Assembly: GCF_014489635.1 (NCBI RefSeq)
Contig: NZ_CP060828.1
Location: 2,580,001-2,644,000, forward strand
From: Streptomyces roseirectus
Lineage (GTDB): Bacteria; Actinomycetota; Actinomycetes; Streptomycetales; Streptomycetaceae
Length of the DNA stretch: 64,000 nt
Direction: 5' to 3'
This document shows positions 1-11,458 of this stretch, in pieces. A program made the position numbers and the translations under genes. The notes beneath the pieces were generated by a model. The model was given only the letters and a program-made list of their open reading frames with translations, ran no database searches and was not told the DNA's origin. Numbering within the stretch: the stretch's first letter is position 1; the number at the start of each line of letters is the position of its first letter.

Positions 1-13
1 ACTCAGGCTTCGC

Positions 14-1699
14 TCAGACCTCGACGACCACCGGCAGGATCATCGGCCTGCGCCGGTACGTGTCGGAGACCCACTTGCCCAGCGTCCGGCGGATGAGCTG
101 CTGGAGCTGGTGGGGTTCGACCACGCCGTCCTGGGCGGAGCGCTCCAGGACCTCGGTGATCTTCGGGAGGACCGCGTCGAAGGCGGCGTCCTCGATGCCG
201 GAGCCGCGGGCCTGGACGTGCGGGCCCGCGGTGATCTTGCCGGTGGAGGCGTCGACGACCACGAAGACCGAGATGATGCCCTCGTCGCCGAGGATCTTCC
301 GGTCCTTCAGCGCCGGCTCGCCGACTCCGCCGACGGAGAGGCCGTCGACGTAGACGTAACCCGCCTGGACCTTGCCGGAGATCTTGGCCTTGCCCTCGAT
401 GAGGTCGACGGCGACGCCGTCCTCGGCGATGACGATGCGGTCGTGGGGGACGCCGGTCATGGCGCCCAGTTCGGCGTTGGCGCGCAGGTGGCGCCATTCG
501 CCGTGGACCGGCATCAGGTTCTTCGGGCGGCAGATGTTGTAGAAGTACAGCAGCTCGCCGGCCGAGGCGTGGCCCGAGACGTGGACCTTGGCGTTGCCCT
601 TGTGGACGACGTTGGCGCCCCAGCGGGTCAGGCCGTTGATCACGCGGTAGACCGCGTTCTCGTTGCCGGGGATGAGGGACGACGCCAGGATCACGGTGTC
701 GCCGTCGACGATCCGGATCTGGTGGTCGCGGTTGGCCATCCGGGAGAGGGCGGCCATCGGTTCGCCCTGGGAGCCCGTGCAGACCAGGACGACCTCGTGG
801 TCGGGCAGGTCGTCGAGGGTCTTGACGTCGACGACCAGGCCCGGGGGGACCTTGAGGTAGCCGAGGTCGCGGGCGATGCCCATGTTGCGGACCATGGAGC
901 GGCCGACGAAGGCGACCCGGCGGCCGTACTCGTGGGCGGCGTCCAGGATCTGCTGGATGCGGTGGACGTGGCTGGCGAAGCTGGCCACGATGATCCGCTT
1001 GCGGGCGCCGGCGAAGACCTGCCGCAGGACGTTGGAGATGTCCCGCTCGGGCGGGACGAAGCCCGGGACCTCGGCGTTCGTGGAGTCGGCGAGGAGGAGG
1101 TCGATGCCTTCCTCGCTGAGCCGCGCGAAGGCGTGCAGGTCGGTGAGGCGGCCGTCCAGCGGGAGCTGGTCCATCTTGAAGTCGCCGGTGTGGACGACCA
1201 TGCCCGCCGGGGTGCGGATGGCCACGGCCAGCGCGTCCGGGATGGAGTGGTTGACGGCGATGAACTCGCAGTCGAAGGGGCCGATGCGCTCGCGGTTCCC
1301 CTCGGCGACTTCGAGGGTGTACGGGCGGATGCGGTGTTCCTGGAGCTTGGCCTCGATGAGGGCGAGGGTCAGCTTGGAGCCGATCAGCGGGATGTCCGGC
1401 TTCTCGCGCAGGAGGAAGGGGACGCCGCCGATGTGGTCCTCGTGGCCATGGGTCAGGACGATGCCCTCGATGTCGTCGAGGCGGTCCCTGATGGACGAGA
1501 AGTCCGGCAGGATGAGGTCGATTCCGGGCTGCTCCTCCTCGGGGAAGAGCACTCCGCAGTCGACGATCAGGAGACGGCCGCCGTACTCGAAGACCGTCAT
1601 GTTGCGGCCGATCTCGCCGAGGCCGCCGAGCGGCGTGACGCGCAGGCCGCCTTCGGGGAGCACCGGGGGACGGCCCAGTTCGGGATGCGGATGACTCAA
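14..1699 (-). CDS. rnj: Ribonuclease J
   Basis: RNase J, a dual endo- and 5'-3' exoribonuclease of the beta-CASP metallo-beta-lactamase family acting in cytoplasmic RNA decay and rRNA maturation. The zinc motif HGHEDH is visible at residues 84-89 and the protein continues through the beta-CASP region to a C-terminal domain; 561 residues is normal for the family. I chose the TTG at 1699 (start MSHPHPEL) because a GAGGAGAG ribosome-binding site lies just upstream; an in-frame start at 1726 lacks one. It follows dapA on the same strand after about 150 bases, the order seen in other actinobacteria. Confidence 0.95.
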   Translation of the reverse strand: MSHPHPELGRPPVLPEGGLRVTPLGGLGEIGRNMTVFEYGGRLLIVDCGVLFPEEEQPGIDLILPDFSSIRDRLDDIEGIVLTHGHEDHIGGVPFLLREKPDIPLIGSKLTLALIEAKLQEHRIRPYTLEVAEGNRERIGPFDCEFIAVNHSIPDALAVAIRTPAGMVVHTGDFKMDQLPLDGRLTDLHAFARLSEEGIDLLLADSTNAEVPGFVPPERDISNVLRQVFAGARKRIIVASFASHVHRIQQILDAAHEYGRRVAFVGRSMVRNMGIARDLGYLKVPPGLVVDVKTLDDLPDHEVVLVCTGSQGEPMAALSRMANRDHQIRIVDGDTVILASSLIPGNENAVYRVINGLTRWGANVVHKGNAKVHVSGHASAGELLYFYNICRPKNLMPVHGEWRHLRANAELGAMTGVPHDRIVIAEDGVAVDLIEGKAKISGKVQAGYVYVDGLSVGGVGEPALKDRKILGDEGIISVFVVVDASTGKITAGPHVQARGSGIEDAAFDAVLPKITEVLERSAQDGVVEPHQLQQLIRRTLGKWVSDTYRRRPMILPVVVEV

Positions 1700-1849
1700 A
1701 AGACTCTCCTCACCACGACACGCCACGTACCCGGGGCACGTGGCGCGTGTGACGTTCGTGCTTGAACAGTTGTCGGTGAATGACGGCGGGCGCTGTCGGC
1801 CCGTTCCGTTTTCTTTTCGGTTATGGGGATTCAGTTGTGAAGTCCGTTG

Positions 1850-2749
1850 TCAGAGCTGTACCCCGCCCGCGGCAAGATCGATCTTGAGCTGGGCGACCTC
1901 TTCGGGTGAGCACTCGACCATGGGCGCGCGCAGCGGTCCCGCCGGCAGGCCCTGGAGGGTGAGCGCGGCCTTGGTGGTCATGACGCCCTGGGTGCGGAAG
2001 ACGCCCGTGTAGACGGGCAGCAGCCGGTGGTGGATCTCGGCGGCCTTCTGGACGTCGCCCGCGGTGTACGCGTCGACGAGGGCGCGCAGTTCGGGGGTGA
2101 CGAGGTGGCCGACGACCGAGACGAAGCCGACCGCGCCGATGGACAGCAGCGGGAGGTTGAGCATGTCGTCGCCGGAGTACCAGGCGAGGCCGGAGCGGGA
2201 GAGGGCCCAGCTCGCGGCGGCGAGGTCGCCCTTGGCGTCCTTGTTGGCGACGATCCGTGGGTGCTCGGCGAGTCTGACGAGGGTGTCGGTGCTGATGGGG
2301 ACGCCACTGCGGCCGGGGATGTCGTAGAGCATGACCGGCAGGCCGGTCGCGTCGGCGACGGTGGTGAAGTGGCGGTACAGGCCCTCTTGCGGGGGCTTGT
2401 TGTAGTACGGGGTGACGACGAGGAGGCCGTGGGCGCCGGTCTTCTCGGCGGCCCTGGCCAGTTCGGCGCTGTGGTGGGTGTCGTTGGTGCCGACGCCGGC
2501 GATGACGTGGGCGCGGTCTCCGACGGCCTCCCGGACGGCTCGTACCAGGTCCGATTTCTCCGCGTCCGACGTGGTCGGGGACTCGCCGGTGGTGCCGTTG
2601 ACGATCAGTCCGTCGTTGCCGGCGTCCACCAGGTGGGTAGCGAGTCGCTGCGCGCCGTCGAGGTCGATCGCGCCGTCCGCCGCGAAGGGCGTGACCATGG
2701 CGGTGAGGACCCGCCCGAAGGGGGTCTGCGGAGTGGAGGTCGGAGCCAT
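1850..2749 (-). CDS. dapA: 4-hydroxy-tetrahydrodipicolinate synthase
   Basis: Condenses pyruvate with aspartate semialdehyde at the entry to the diaminopimelate/lysine pathway, feeding peptidoglycan. The TIM-barrel aldolase signatures are clear: NGTTGE near residue 51, the catalytic tyrosine in LYDIPGR (Y142) and the Schiff-base lysine in VANKDAKGD (K170). 299 residues is the family norm. It lies just upstream of rnj in transcription order. dapB is separated from it by two small membrane-protein genes rather than being adjacent. Confidence 0.95.
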   Translation of the reverse strand: MAPTSTPQTPFGRVLTAMVTPFAADGAIDLDGAQRLATHLVDAGNDGLIVNGTTGESPTTSDAEKSDLVRAVREAVGDRAHVIAGVGTNDTHHSAELARAAEKTGAHGLLVVTPYYNKPPQEGLYRHFTTVADATGLPVMLYDIPGRSGVPISTDTLVRLAEHPRIVANKDAKGDLAAASWALSRSGLAWYSGDDMLNLPLLSIGAVGFVSVVGHLVTPELRALVDAYTAGDVQKAAEIHHRLLPVYTGVFRTQGVMTTKAALTLQGLPAGPLRAPMVECSPEEVAQLKIDLAAGGVQL

Positions 2750-3064
2750 GGGTTACACGCTACTCGGTGTGCATGGCGCGGTCTGCCCTCGGCCCGGGGA
2801 AAAGTCATGACAAAGGTGGAGCCCGGCACTGCCTGCTCGGGGGTTCAAGCAGTGCCGGGTCCGTTTGATCAGGCTAGATGAACTTCGCTAAATGCCGCAA
2901 TACGGACACTTCGCTCGGCTGATCCGTACATCTGTGCCCGCGCACGCCGGAGCACCCGGGGGCGCCCGGCCGACGCGGCACGCGCACCCGATGGTGGTGG
3001 GCGGGGACGGCGGCGGATAGCCTCACCGGCACTGCCCCCTGTGCACAGCGAGTGAGGACCAGTC
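2750..3064. other. Intergenic region upstream of dapA, no gene seen
   Basis: A 315-base divergent spacer between dapA (minus) and the membrane protein at 3065 (plus). No convincing reading frame is present on either strand. It carries the 11-bp inverted repeat listed separately. In several actinobacteria thyX occupies the position next to dapA; nothing resembling thyX is left here. Confidence 0.6.
2822..2859. repeat. Perfect inverted repeat upstream of dapA
   Basis: CCCGGCACTGC (2822-2832) and GCAGTGCCGGG (2849-2859) are perfect complements around a 16-base loop. There is no T-run on either side. It lies in the dapA leader region, so it could be a leader hairpin or the remnant of an old terminator. 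Function is inferred only from symmetry. Confidence 0.6.
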
Positions 3065-3631
3065 GTGCCCCTGCCCTTCCTGACGGCCGACCGCACCTTC
3101 GAGTCCGTGGACCCCGAGGACGGCGAGGCGCTGCCCTTCGCCGGCCGTGAGCAGTGGCGGCGGCCCTACCGCCCCGGGCCCTGGCGGGTCGGGGTGGCGG
3201 CCGTGTGGCTGCTCGTCGCGTCGTTCGTGCTGTTCGCGGCGGTGCTGATCGCGCTCACCGGGTCCGTGTCCGAGGCGGGCGCCGTGTTCGCCGTCGCCGG
3301 GGTCGTCATCGGCTGTGCGCTGCGGTTGCTCCGGGTGGGGGTGTGGGTGAGCGCGCGGGGGCTTCGGCACGTCGGGTTCTTCGTGACGCGGACCGTCGCG
3401 TGGAGTGACGTGAGCGGGGTGCGGACCGTGCAGCAGCCGGTGCGGTGGCTGGGGTTGCCGCGGACCGTCCAGGGGCAGGCCCTGGTGCTGGCGCGGCGCG
3501 GTGCGGAGGGCGTGGCGGTGCTGCTGACCACGCACAACGCGGACTTCCTGGCGCGCGGCGAGGCGTTCGACCGGGCGGCGGACACGGTGGAGGCGTGGGC
3601 GGCGGAGAGCCGTGGGGTCACGGCGTCGTAG
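3065..3631 (+). CDS. Small membrane protein with PH-like domain
   Basis: 188-residue protein with two adjacent hydrophobic helices at roughly residues 40-85 (WLLVASFVLFAAVLIAL and AVFAVAGVVIGCALRLL). A soluble C-terminal part follows whose pattern (GLRHVGFFVTRTVAWSDVSGV) resembles bacterial PH-domain membrane proteins. The GTG start at 3065 has GTGAGGA about 8 bases upstream. It converges with the next gene and overlaps its 3' end by 14 bases. I infer a membrane-anchored PH-like protein of unknown role; no catalytic motif is seen. Confidence 0.75.
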   Translation: MPLPFLTADRTFESVDPEDGEALPFAGREQWRRPYRPGPWRVGVAAVWLLVASFVLFAAVLIALTGSVSEAGAVFAVAGVVIGCALRLLRVGVWVSARGLRHVGFFVTRTVAWSDVSGVRTVQQPVRWLGLPRTVQGQALVLARRGAEGVAVLLTTHNADFLARGEAFDRAADTVEAWAAESRGVTAS

Positions 3632-4076
3632 CGGCCTGGTCGTGCTCGTGCAGCGCTATCGCCCGCTGCATCGCCTTGCGCGCCCTCGGGGTGTCCCGGG
3701 CGTCGTGGTAGGCCACCGCCAGGCGGAACCAGGTGCGCCAGTCCTGGGGGGACGCCTCCGTCTCGGCCTTGCGTCTGGCGAAGACCTCGTCGGCGGAGTC
3801 GCGGTCGATACGGCCGGACGGGGTGCGCTTGAGTTCGTCGACCGGCAGGCCGCCCTCGGCCTCCAGCTCCGCGGCGAGCGCGTTGGCCCTGCGGACGAAC
3901 TGGGTGTTCTTCCACAGGAACCAGACGCCGATGACCGGCAGGATCAGGACGGCGACACCGAAGGTGACCGTCAGGAGCGTGCCGGTCTGGATGAGCATGA
4001 CGCCACGGCTGCCGACCAGCGCGAAGTAGAAGAGCAGGACGGCGGCCGTGACGGCGTAGGAGAGCTTGGCGCGCAT
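3618..4076 (-). CDS. Membrane protein with C-terminal TPR-like helices
   Basis: 152 residues with two N-terminal transmembrane helices (about 6-25 and 35-54). A charged linker and a C-terminal helical pair (WRTWFRLAVAYHDARDTPRARKAMQRAI) have the look of a single tetratricopeptide-like repeat. The ATG sits one base after the dapB stop, so it is almost certainly co-transcribed and translationally coupled with dapB. Its 3' end overlaps the convergent gene. Function unknown; conserved next to dapB in related genomes as far as I recall. Confidence 0.8.
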   Translation of the reverse strand: MRAKLSYAVTAAVLLFYFALVGSRGVMLIQTGTLLTVTFGVAVLILPVIGVWFLWKNTQFVRRANALAAELEAEGGLPVDELKRTPSGRIDRDSADEVFARRKAETEASPQDWRTWFRLAVAYHDARDTPRARKAMQRAIALHEHDQAATTP

Positions 4077-4077
4077 G

Positions 4078-6234
<2,157 letters not shown>

Positions 6235-6238
<4 letters not shown>

Positions 6239-8454
6239 TTGTCGGTGTCGTCCTTCTTGTCGTCAGAAGCGTCTTCGCCCTCGACCACGGGGATCAGGGA
6301 GAGCTTGCCGCGGGAGTCGATCTCGGCGATCTCGACCTGGACCTTGGCGCCGACGCCGAGGACGTCCTCGACGTTCTCCACGCGCTTGCCGCCGGCGAGC
6401 TTGCGGATCTGCGAGATGTGCAGCAGGCCGTCCTTGCCGGGGAGCAGGGAGACGAACGCGCCGAAGGTGGTCGTCTTGACGACCGTGCCCAGGTAGCGCT
6501 CGCCGACCTCCGGCATGGTCGGGTTGGCGATCGAGTTGATCGTGGTGCGGGCGGCCTCGGCAGCCGGGCCGTCGGCGGCACCGATGTAGATGGTGCCGTC
6601 GTCCTCGATCGTGATCTCGGCGCCGGTGTCCTCCTGGATCTGGTTGATCATCTTGCCCTTCGGGCCGATGACCTCGCCGATCTTGTCCACGGGGATCTTG
6701 ACGGTGATGATCCGCGGGGCGTTGGGGGACATCTCGTCCGGCGTGTCGATCGCTTCCATCATCACGTCGAGGATGTGGAGGCGGGCGTCACGGGCCTGCT
6801 TGAGGGCGGCGGCCAGGACGGAGGCGGGGATGCCGTCGAGCTTCGTGTCGAGCTGGAGGGCCGTCACGAACTCCTTGGTGCCGGCGACCTTGAAGTCCAT
6901 GTCGCCGAAGGCGTCCTCCGCACCGAGGATGTCGGTGAGGGTGACGTAGTGCGTCTCGCCGTCGATCTCCTGGGAGATCAGGCCCATGGCGATGCCGGCG
7001 ACCGGGGCCTTGAGGGGCACACCGGCGTTCAGCAGCGACATGGTGGAGGCGCAGACCGAGCCCATGGACGTCGAGCCGTTGGAGCTCAGCGCCTCGGAGA
7101 CCTGGCGGATCGCGTAGGGGAACTCCTCGCGGGTCGGCAGGACCGGGACGAGGGCGCGCTCGGCGAGGGCGCCGTGGCCGATCTCGCGGCGCTTCGGGGA
7201 GCCGACGCGGCCGGTCTCGCCGGTGGAGTACGGCGGGAAGTTGTAGTTGTGCATGTAGCGCTTGCGGGTCACCGGGGAGAGGGTGTCCAGCTGCTGCTCC
7301 ATGCGGAGCATGTTCAGCGTGGTGACGCCCAGGATCTGGGTCTCACCGCGCTCGAACACCGCGGAGCCGTGCACGCGCGGGATCGCCTCGACCTCGGCGG
7401 CGAGCGTACGGATGTCCGTGAGGCCACGGCCGTCGATGCGCTTCTTCTCCTTGATCACGCGCTCGCGGACGAGCTGCTTGGTCAGGGAGCGGTAGGCGGC
7501 GGAGATCTCCTTCTCGCGGCCCTCGAACTGCGGGAGCAGCTTCTCGGCGGCGAGGCCCTTGACGCGGTCCAGCTCGGCCTCGCGCTCCTGCTTGCCGGCG
7601 ATGGTGAGCGCGGCGGCCAGCTCGGAGCGGACGGCGGCGGAGAGCGCGTCCAGGACGTCGTCCTGGTAGTCCAGGAAGATCGGGAACTCGGCGGTCGGCT
7701 TGGCGGCCTTCGCGGCGAGGTCGGCCTGGGCCTTGCACAGGACCTTGATGAAGGGCTTGGAGGCTTCCAGGCCGGCGGCGACGACCTCCTCGGTGGGGGC
7801 CTCGACACCGCCCTTGACCAGCTGGATGGTCTTCTCGGTGGCCTCGGCCTCGACCATCATGATCGCGACGTCGCCGTCCTCCAGGGTGCGGCCCGCGACG
7901 ACCATGTCGAAGACGGCGTCCTCGAGCTCGGTGTGCGTCGGGAACGCCACCCACTGGCCGCGGATCAGCGCGACGCGGACGCCGCCGATCGGGCCGGAGA
8001 AGGGCAGGCCGGCCAGCTGCGTGGACGCGGAGGCGGCGTTGATCGCCACGACGTCGTACAGGTGGTCGGGGTTGAGGGCCATGATCGTCGCGACGACCTG
8101 GATCTCGTTGCGCAGGCCCTTCTTGAAGGACGGGCGCAGCGGGCGGTCGATCAGGCGGCAGGTGAGGATCGCGTCCTCGGAGGGGCGGCCCTCGCGGCGG
8201 AAGAAGCTGCCGGGGATCTTGCCGGCGGCGTACATCCGCTCCTCGACGTCCACCGTGAGGGGGAAGAAGTCGAGCTGGTCCTTGGGGTTCTTGGAGGCGG
8301 TGGTGGCCGACAGCACCATGGTGTCGTCGTCCAGGTAGGCCACCGCGCTGCCGGCGGCCTGCTTGGCGAGGCGGCCGGTCTCGAAGCGGATGGTGCGGGT
8401 GCCGAAGGCGCCGTTGTCGATGACGGCCTCGGCGTAGTGGGTCTCGTTCTCCAC
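6235..8454 (-). CDS. pnp: Polynucleotide phosphorylase
   Basis: Phosphorolytic 3'-5' exoribonuclease; streptomycete homologues can also add 3' tails and act in ppGpp-related metabolism. Two RNase PH domains are followed by a KH domain ([21 protein letters not shown] region) and an S1 domain ([21 protein letters not shown] region), with an acidic tail. I chose the GTG at 8454 ([10 protein letters not shown]) with GGAG nine bases upstream, giving 739 residues as in the known S. coelicolor enzyme. An ATG at 8469 is also in frame. The gene lies downstream of rpsO across a structured spacer. Confidence 0.96.
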
Positions 8455-8526
8455 TAGCGTTTTCTCCATTTTTTCGTCTGTTTGTCGTCTTTTGTCCCGG
8501 CTGCCCGTGTGACAGGGGGACGGTGT

Positions 8527-8631
8527 GGAGAAGCGCGCCGTGCGGTGCGGGCCGGTCTTCGATCGAAGCCTCCGGGCCGATTGCCCGGGGGCCACTACCG
8601 AGGACCGGCGGCGGTCGAGGTGCGCTTCTCC
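8527..8631 (-). promoter_or_regulatory. Nested inverted-repeat structure in the rpsO-pnp spacer
   Basis: Four nested or adjacent perfect inverted repeats can be paired. They are GGAGAAGCGC (8527-8536) with GCGCTTCTCC (8622-8631); GCCGGTC (8551-8557) with GACCGGC (8603-8609); the palindrome CTTCGATCGAAG (8557-8568); and CCGGGC (8572-8577) with GCCCGG (8583-8588). The whole would fold as a branched stem in the pnp leader RNA. In enteric bacteria and streptomycetes the rpsO-pnp leader is a known RNase III cleavage and PNPase autoregulation site, so I infer the same role here. Confidence 0.7.
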
Positions 8632-8711
8632 CCGTTACGTACTGCGTTGTGCTACCACACTACAAAGGGGCGGTGACACTCCGCACGTTTCCGTACCTGC
8701 GTACAGCAAAA

Positions 8712-8744
8712 GGAGCGGTTCCCGATGATCACGGGAACCGCTCC
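8712..8744 (-). terminator. Rho-independent terminator after rpsO
   Basis: GGAGCGGTTCCCG and CGGGAACCGCTCC form a perfect 13-bp stem around a 7-base loop. On the minus strand the stem is followed by TTTT (complement of the A-run at 8708-8711). It lies 13 bases past the rpsO stop, so it should partially terminate rpsO transcripts before pnp. Confidence 0.9.
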
Positions 8745-8756
8745 CTGCGCGCTGTG

Positions 8757-9047
8757 CTACTTCGCGCCGCCGGCCGCGCCGCGGCGGATGCCGAGGCGGT
8801 CGACCAGCGTACGGAAGCGCTGGATGTCCTTCTTCGCCAGGTACTGGAGAAGACGGCGGCGCTGACCGACCAGGATCAGCAGACCCCGGCGGGAGTGGTG
8901 GTCGTGCTTGTGCGTCTTCAGGTGCTCCGTCAGGTCGGAGATCCGACGGGAGAGCAGCGCGACCTGGACCTCGGGGGAGCCGGTGTCGCCCTCCTTGGTA
9001 CCGAACTCGGAGATGATCTGCTTCTTCACCGCTGCGTCGAGCGACAC
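8757..9047 (-). CDS. rpsO: 30S ribosomal protein S15
   Basis: 96-residue primary 16S rRNA-binding protein of the small subunit. The family core is plain: [17 protein letters not shown], then [19 protein letters not shown] and a basic C-terminus. The GTG start (MSLDAAVKK) is preceded by GAGGAG at good spacing, whereas longer in-frame starts have no ribosome-binding site and would add unrelated residues. Followed by a strong terminator and then pnp, the classical rpsO-pnp arrangement. Confidence 0.96.
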   Translation of the reverse strand: MSLDAAVKKQIISEFGTKEGDTGSPEVQVALLSRRISDLTEHLKTHKHDHHSRRGLLILVGQRRRLLQYLAKKDIQRFRTLVDRLGIRRGAAGGAK

Positions 9048-9318
9048 GCTGTACTCCTCAATGCTGTGTGGTTGCCCGCGAGTGCCCCCGGTCTGACTCT
9101 CGGGGGAGCTTCGGTTACTCGCCTGGGCGATGCCGCCGGGTCCACCCGGTGAGGGGTGCGTGCACGCGACGGCCGAGGGCAAGGGTACCAGGGTACGGAC
9201 CGCGCCCCGTCCGGATTTCCGTCGCCCCGGTGACCTCGGGGAACCTCCGACCTGGGGCATTGACCGCAAGTAGGGTGTCCGTACCGCCTGTTGGCACCGA
9301 GGAAAGGACCGAGCCGCC

Positions 9319-9618
9319 ATGGCCGAGACCGAAGAGGAACGCAAGGCCCGCAAGGACCGGGAGCGGGACGAGTTGTACGCGCTCGACATCTCCGGCGTCG
9401 AGTGGCGCAGCGCGCCCGGTACCGAGGAGCACGAGGAGCGCGTCGAGATCGCCGACCTGCCGGGCGGCGCCGTCGCCATGCGCTCCTCCCTCGACCACGA
9501 CACCGTGCTGCGCTACACGGAGGCCGAGTGGACGGCGTTCGTGCTGGGCGCGCGGGACGGGGAGTTCGACCTGGAGCCCACCGAGCGCAACGGGGGTCTG
9601 GCCGCGCAGGAGGGCTGA
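9319..9618 (+). CDS. DUF397-like small protein
   Basis: 99 residues. The pattern WRSAP...[30 protein letters not shown] followed by [10 protein letters not shown] fits the DUF397 fold common in Streptomyces. That family is usually paired with an XRE-type regulator, but none is adjacent. The gene has its own direction and a hairpin after it, so it appears monocistronic. Its position between rpsO and the type VII genes is conserved in related species in my recollection. Function unknown. Confidence 0.8.
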   Translation: MAETEEERKARKDRERDELYALDISGVEWRSAPGTEEHEERVEIADLPGGAVAMRSSLDHDTVLRYTEAEWTAFVLGARDGEFDLEPTERNGGLAAQEG

Positions 9619-9631
9619 GACCGACGCGAAA

Positions 9632-9662
9632 GGGGGGCGGTGTGAATGTCATACCGCCCCCC
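9632..9662. terminator. Hairpin between convergent genes
   Basis: GGGGGGCGGT (9632-9641) pairs with ACCGCCCCCC (9653-9662). The stem continues imperfectly through GTGA/TCAT to a short loop. It lies between the ends of the DUF397 gene (plus) and eccD (minus), so it can serve as a bidirectional terminator. Confidence 0.75.
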
Positions 9663-9676
9663 TCGCATGTCCGGCC

Positions 9677-11158
9677 TCAGCTCGTCAGTGACCGCACCGT
9701 CGCGTACACGTCGAAGACGGCCAGCGCGAGCGGGATCAGGGTCAGCAGGACGAACGCCTCGGCGATCTCCAGGAAGCGGCCCCAGAACGGGGTGAGGGCG
9801 CCCCGGGAGAGCATGAGGCCGACCATGGTGACGAGGGCGATGGCGAGGCCGGTCGCGGCGACGAGCCAGATCGTGCGCAGGTCGAAGCCCGAGAGGTCGC
9901 CGTTCGCCGCCGACTTCTGGACCGACTCGGGCGGGTTGAGCGCGAGCCCGAGGCCGAGCAGGACGAGCGAGGCGAGGCCGGCGGCGACGACCGGGGCGAC
10001 CTGGGCGGTGTAGCGGAAGAGGTGGGCGCGCATCAGCAGGGCGACGCCGGTCGCGAAGGCGAGGAGCTGGGCCCAGACGTTCGTGGAGAAGCCGAGGACC
10101 GCGGTGGCGCCGACGGCGACGACCGCGCAGCCGCCGACGAGGCCGACGAGCAGTTCGTGGCCGCGCCGGGCCTGGGCGGCGACGCGTTCGGCGTCGACCG
10201 GTTCCGGCGCGGGCGCCTCCGTCTCGTAGCGGCTGCGGGCGGCGCCGCTGGGGGCGTCGAAGCCGATCGGCAGGCGGGCGAAGCGCATCGAGAGGCCCGG
10301 CAGGAAGGCGAGGCCCACGACGGCGACGGGCGCGCACAGCGCGGCGGTCTCGGCGGGCGTCCAGTCCTTCGCGAGGAGCGCCAGGAACACGGCGGCCAGG
10401 CCGACGGTGGAGGCGAGGACGAAGGCGACGAAGGGGCCGTCGCCGCTGGGTGAGCAGAGGGTGAGGACGACGGCGGCGACCAGGACGGCCGCGCAGGCCA
10501 GCAGGAACTGGAGCTTGCCGATGCCGTGGCCGTCGGTGAGCGGGAGCAGGCCGGAGCCGGCGACGGCGGCGTTGGGCAGGGCGCCGAGGCCGAGGGCGAC
10601 GGCGGAGGCACGGTCGTCGTAGATCCGGGCCCGGACGCAGCCGAGGACGAGCAGGAGGGCGCCCGCGACGCCGGCGAGGATGCCGGGCAGGCCGTGCATG
10701 TCGTGGCGGGGATCGCCGTTCCAGGCGACGAAGGCGAGCAGGGCGGACAGGACGCCTGCGCCGGTGAGGCCCGCGGCGCGGGTCAGGCCGCCGTCCCACA
10801 GGGTGCGCTCGCCGGTGACGGCGGAGGCGACGGCCTCGGAGACGTCGTCGAAGACGGCGGGCGGCAGGGAGTCGGAGAAGGGGCGCAGGGTGAGGAGTTC
10901 GCCGTCGAGGAGGCGCTGGGCGGCGAAGGAGCGGGAGCTGTCGAGGACGGTGCCGTCGCGGCGTACGAGGTGGTAGCCGACGGGGGCGCCCTCGGCGGGG
11001 CTCTGCTGGGCGAGGCGCAGGACCTCGGGGTAGAGGTCGGCGACGGGGACGTCGTCGGGCAGGGCGACGTCGATGCGGCTGTCGGGGGCGACGATGGTGA
11101 CCCGGCAGAAGCCGAGCCCTGTGCCGGCTCCTGTCGCGCCGGGTGCCGTGATGCTCAC
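9677..11158 (-). CDS. eccD: Type VII secretion membrane channel component EccD
   Basis: Integral membrane protein with a short ubiquitin-like (YukD-type) N-terminal domain (FCRVTIVAPDSRIDVALPDDVPVADL...). About eleven hydrophobic helices fill the rest, the EccD architecture. It forms the membrane pore part of the ESX complex together with EccB, EccC and EccE. I chose the GTG at 11158 (MSITAPG, 493 residues) with GGGGGA seven bases upstream; a longer in-frame start lacks a ribosome-binding site. It is transcribed divergently from eccC. Confidence 0.88.
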   Translation of the reverse strand: MSITAPGATGAGTGLGFCRVTIVAPDSRIDVALPDDVPVADLYPEVLRLAQQSPAEGAPVGYHLVRRDGTVLDSSRSFAAQRLLDGELLTLRPFSDSLPPAVFDDVSEAVASAVTGERTLWDGGLTRAAGLTGAGVLSALLAFVAWNGDPRHDMHGLPGILAGVAGALLLVLGCVRARIYDDRASAVALGLGALPNAAVAGSGLLPLTDGHGIGKLQFLLACAAVLVAAVVLTLCSPSGDGPFVAFVLASTVGLAAVFLALLAKDWTPAETAALCAPVAVVGLAFLPGLSMRFARLPIGFDAPSGAARSRYETEAPAPEPVDAERVAAQARRGHELLVGLVGGCAVVAVGATAVLGFSTNVWAQLLAFATGVALLMRAHLFRYTAQVAPVVAAGLASLVLLGLGLALNPPESVQKSAANGDLSGFDLRTIWLVAATGLAIALVTMVGLMLSRGALTPFWGRFLEIAEAFVLLTLIPLALAVFDVYATVRSLTS

Positions 11159-11458
11159 CTGCTGATCCCCCTCGGTGACGATGGTGCGGCTGTGGTGTGA
11201 AGGTTTGGGTCCTTGGTGCGCGCGTGGGTGCGGATGGTGGTCGCACATGTGCGATCGCGTCGGCCTCGGTGCCCGCCACCGCACCGGATTGCCCGGTACT
11301 CCCGGCTTTGTCCGGCCCCCGCTCGTGTGTGCTCACGCGAACATCCGGCACCCTACCGCCCTCCCGTCCCGGGCGAGGTCAGTAGGATCGCGCGGCGGCC
11401 CGCGTCCGGTTCTGACGGACGGACTTCCGGGGGCCGGCCAGTGAATCTTGGGGGAGCA
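11159..11458. promoter_or_regulatory. Divergent eccD/eccC control region with a 14-bp palindrome
   Basis: A 300-base spacer that must contain promoters for both divergent genes. The perfect palindrome TCGCACATGTGCGA lies at 11241-11254, about 85 bases upstream of the eccD start. A TAGGAT hexamer near 11392 could be a -10 box for eccC. The palindrome suggests a dimeric regulator; its identity is unknown. Confidence 0.5.

Noticed and set aside
2841..2860. GGTTCAA resembling a tRNA T-loop
   Set aside because: No acceptor, D-arm or anticodon stem can be folded around it; it is only the loop of the inverted repeat before dapA.
9048..9503. N-terminal extension of ribosomal protein S15
   Set aside because: The frame stays open but encodes Ser/Arg/Pro-rich sequence unlike S15, and the GTG at 9047 has a good ribosome-binding site.
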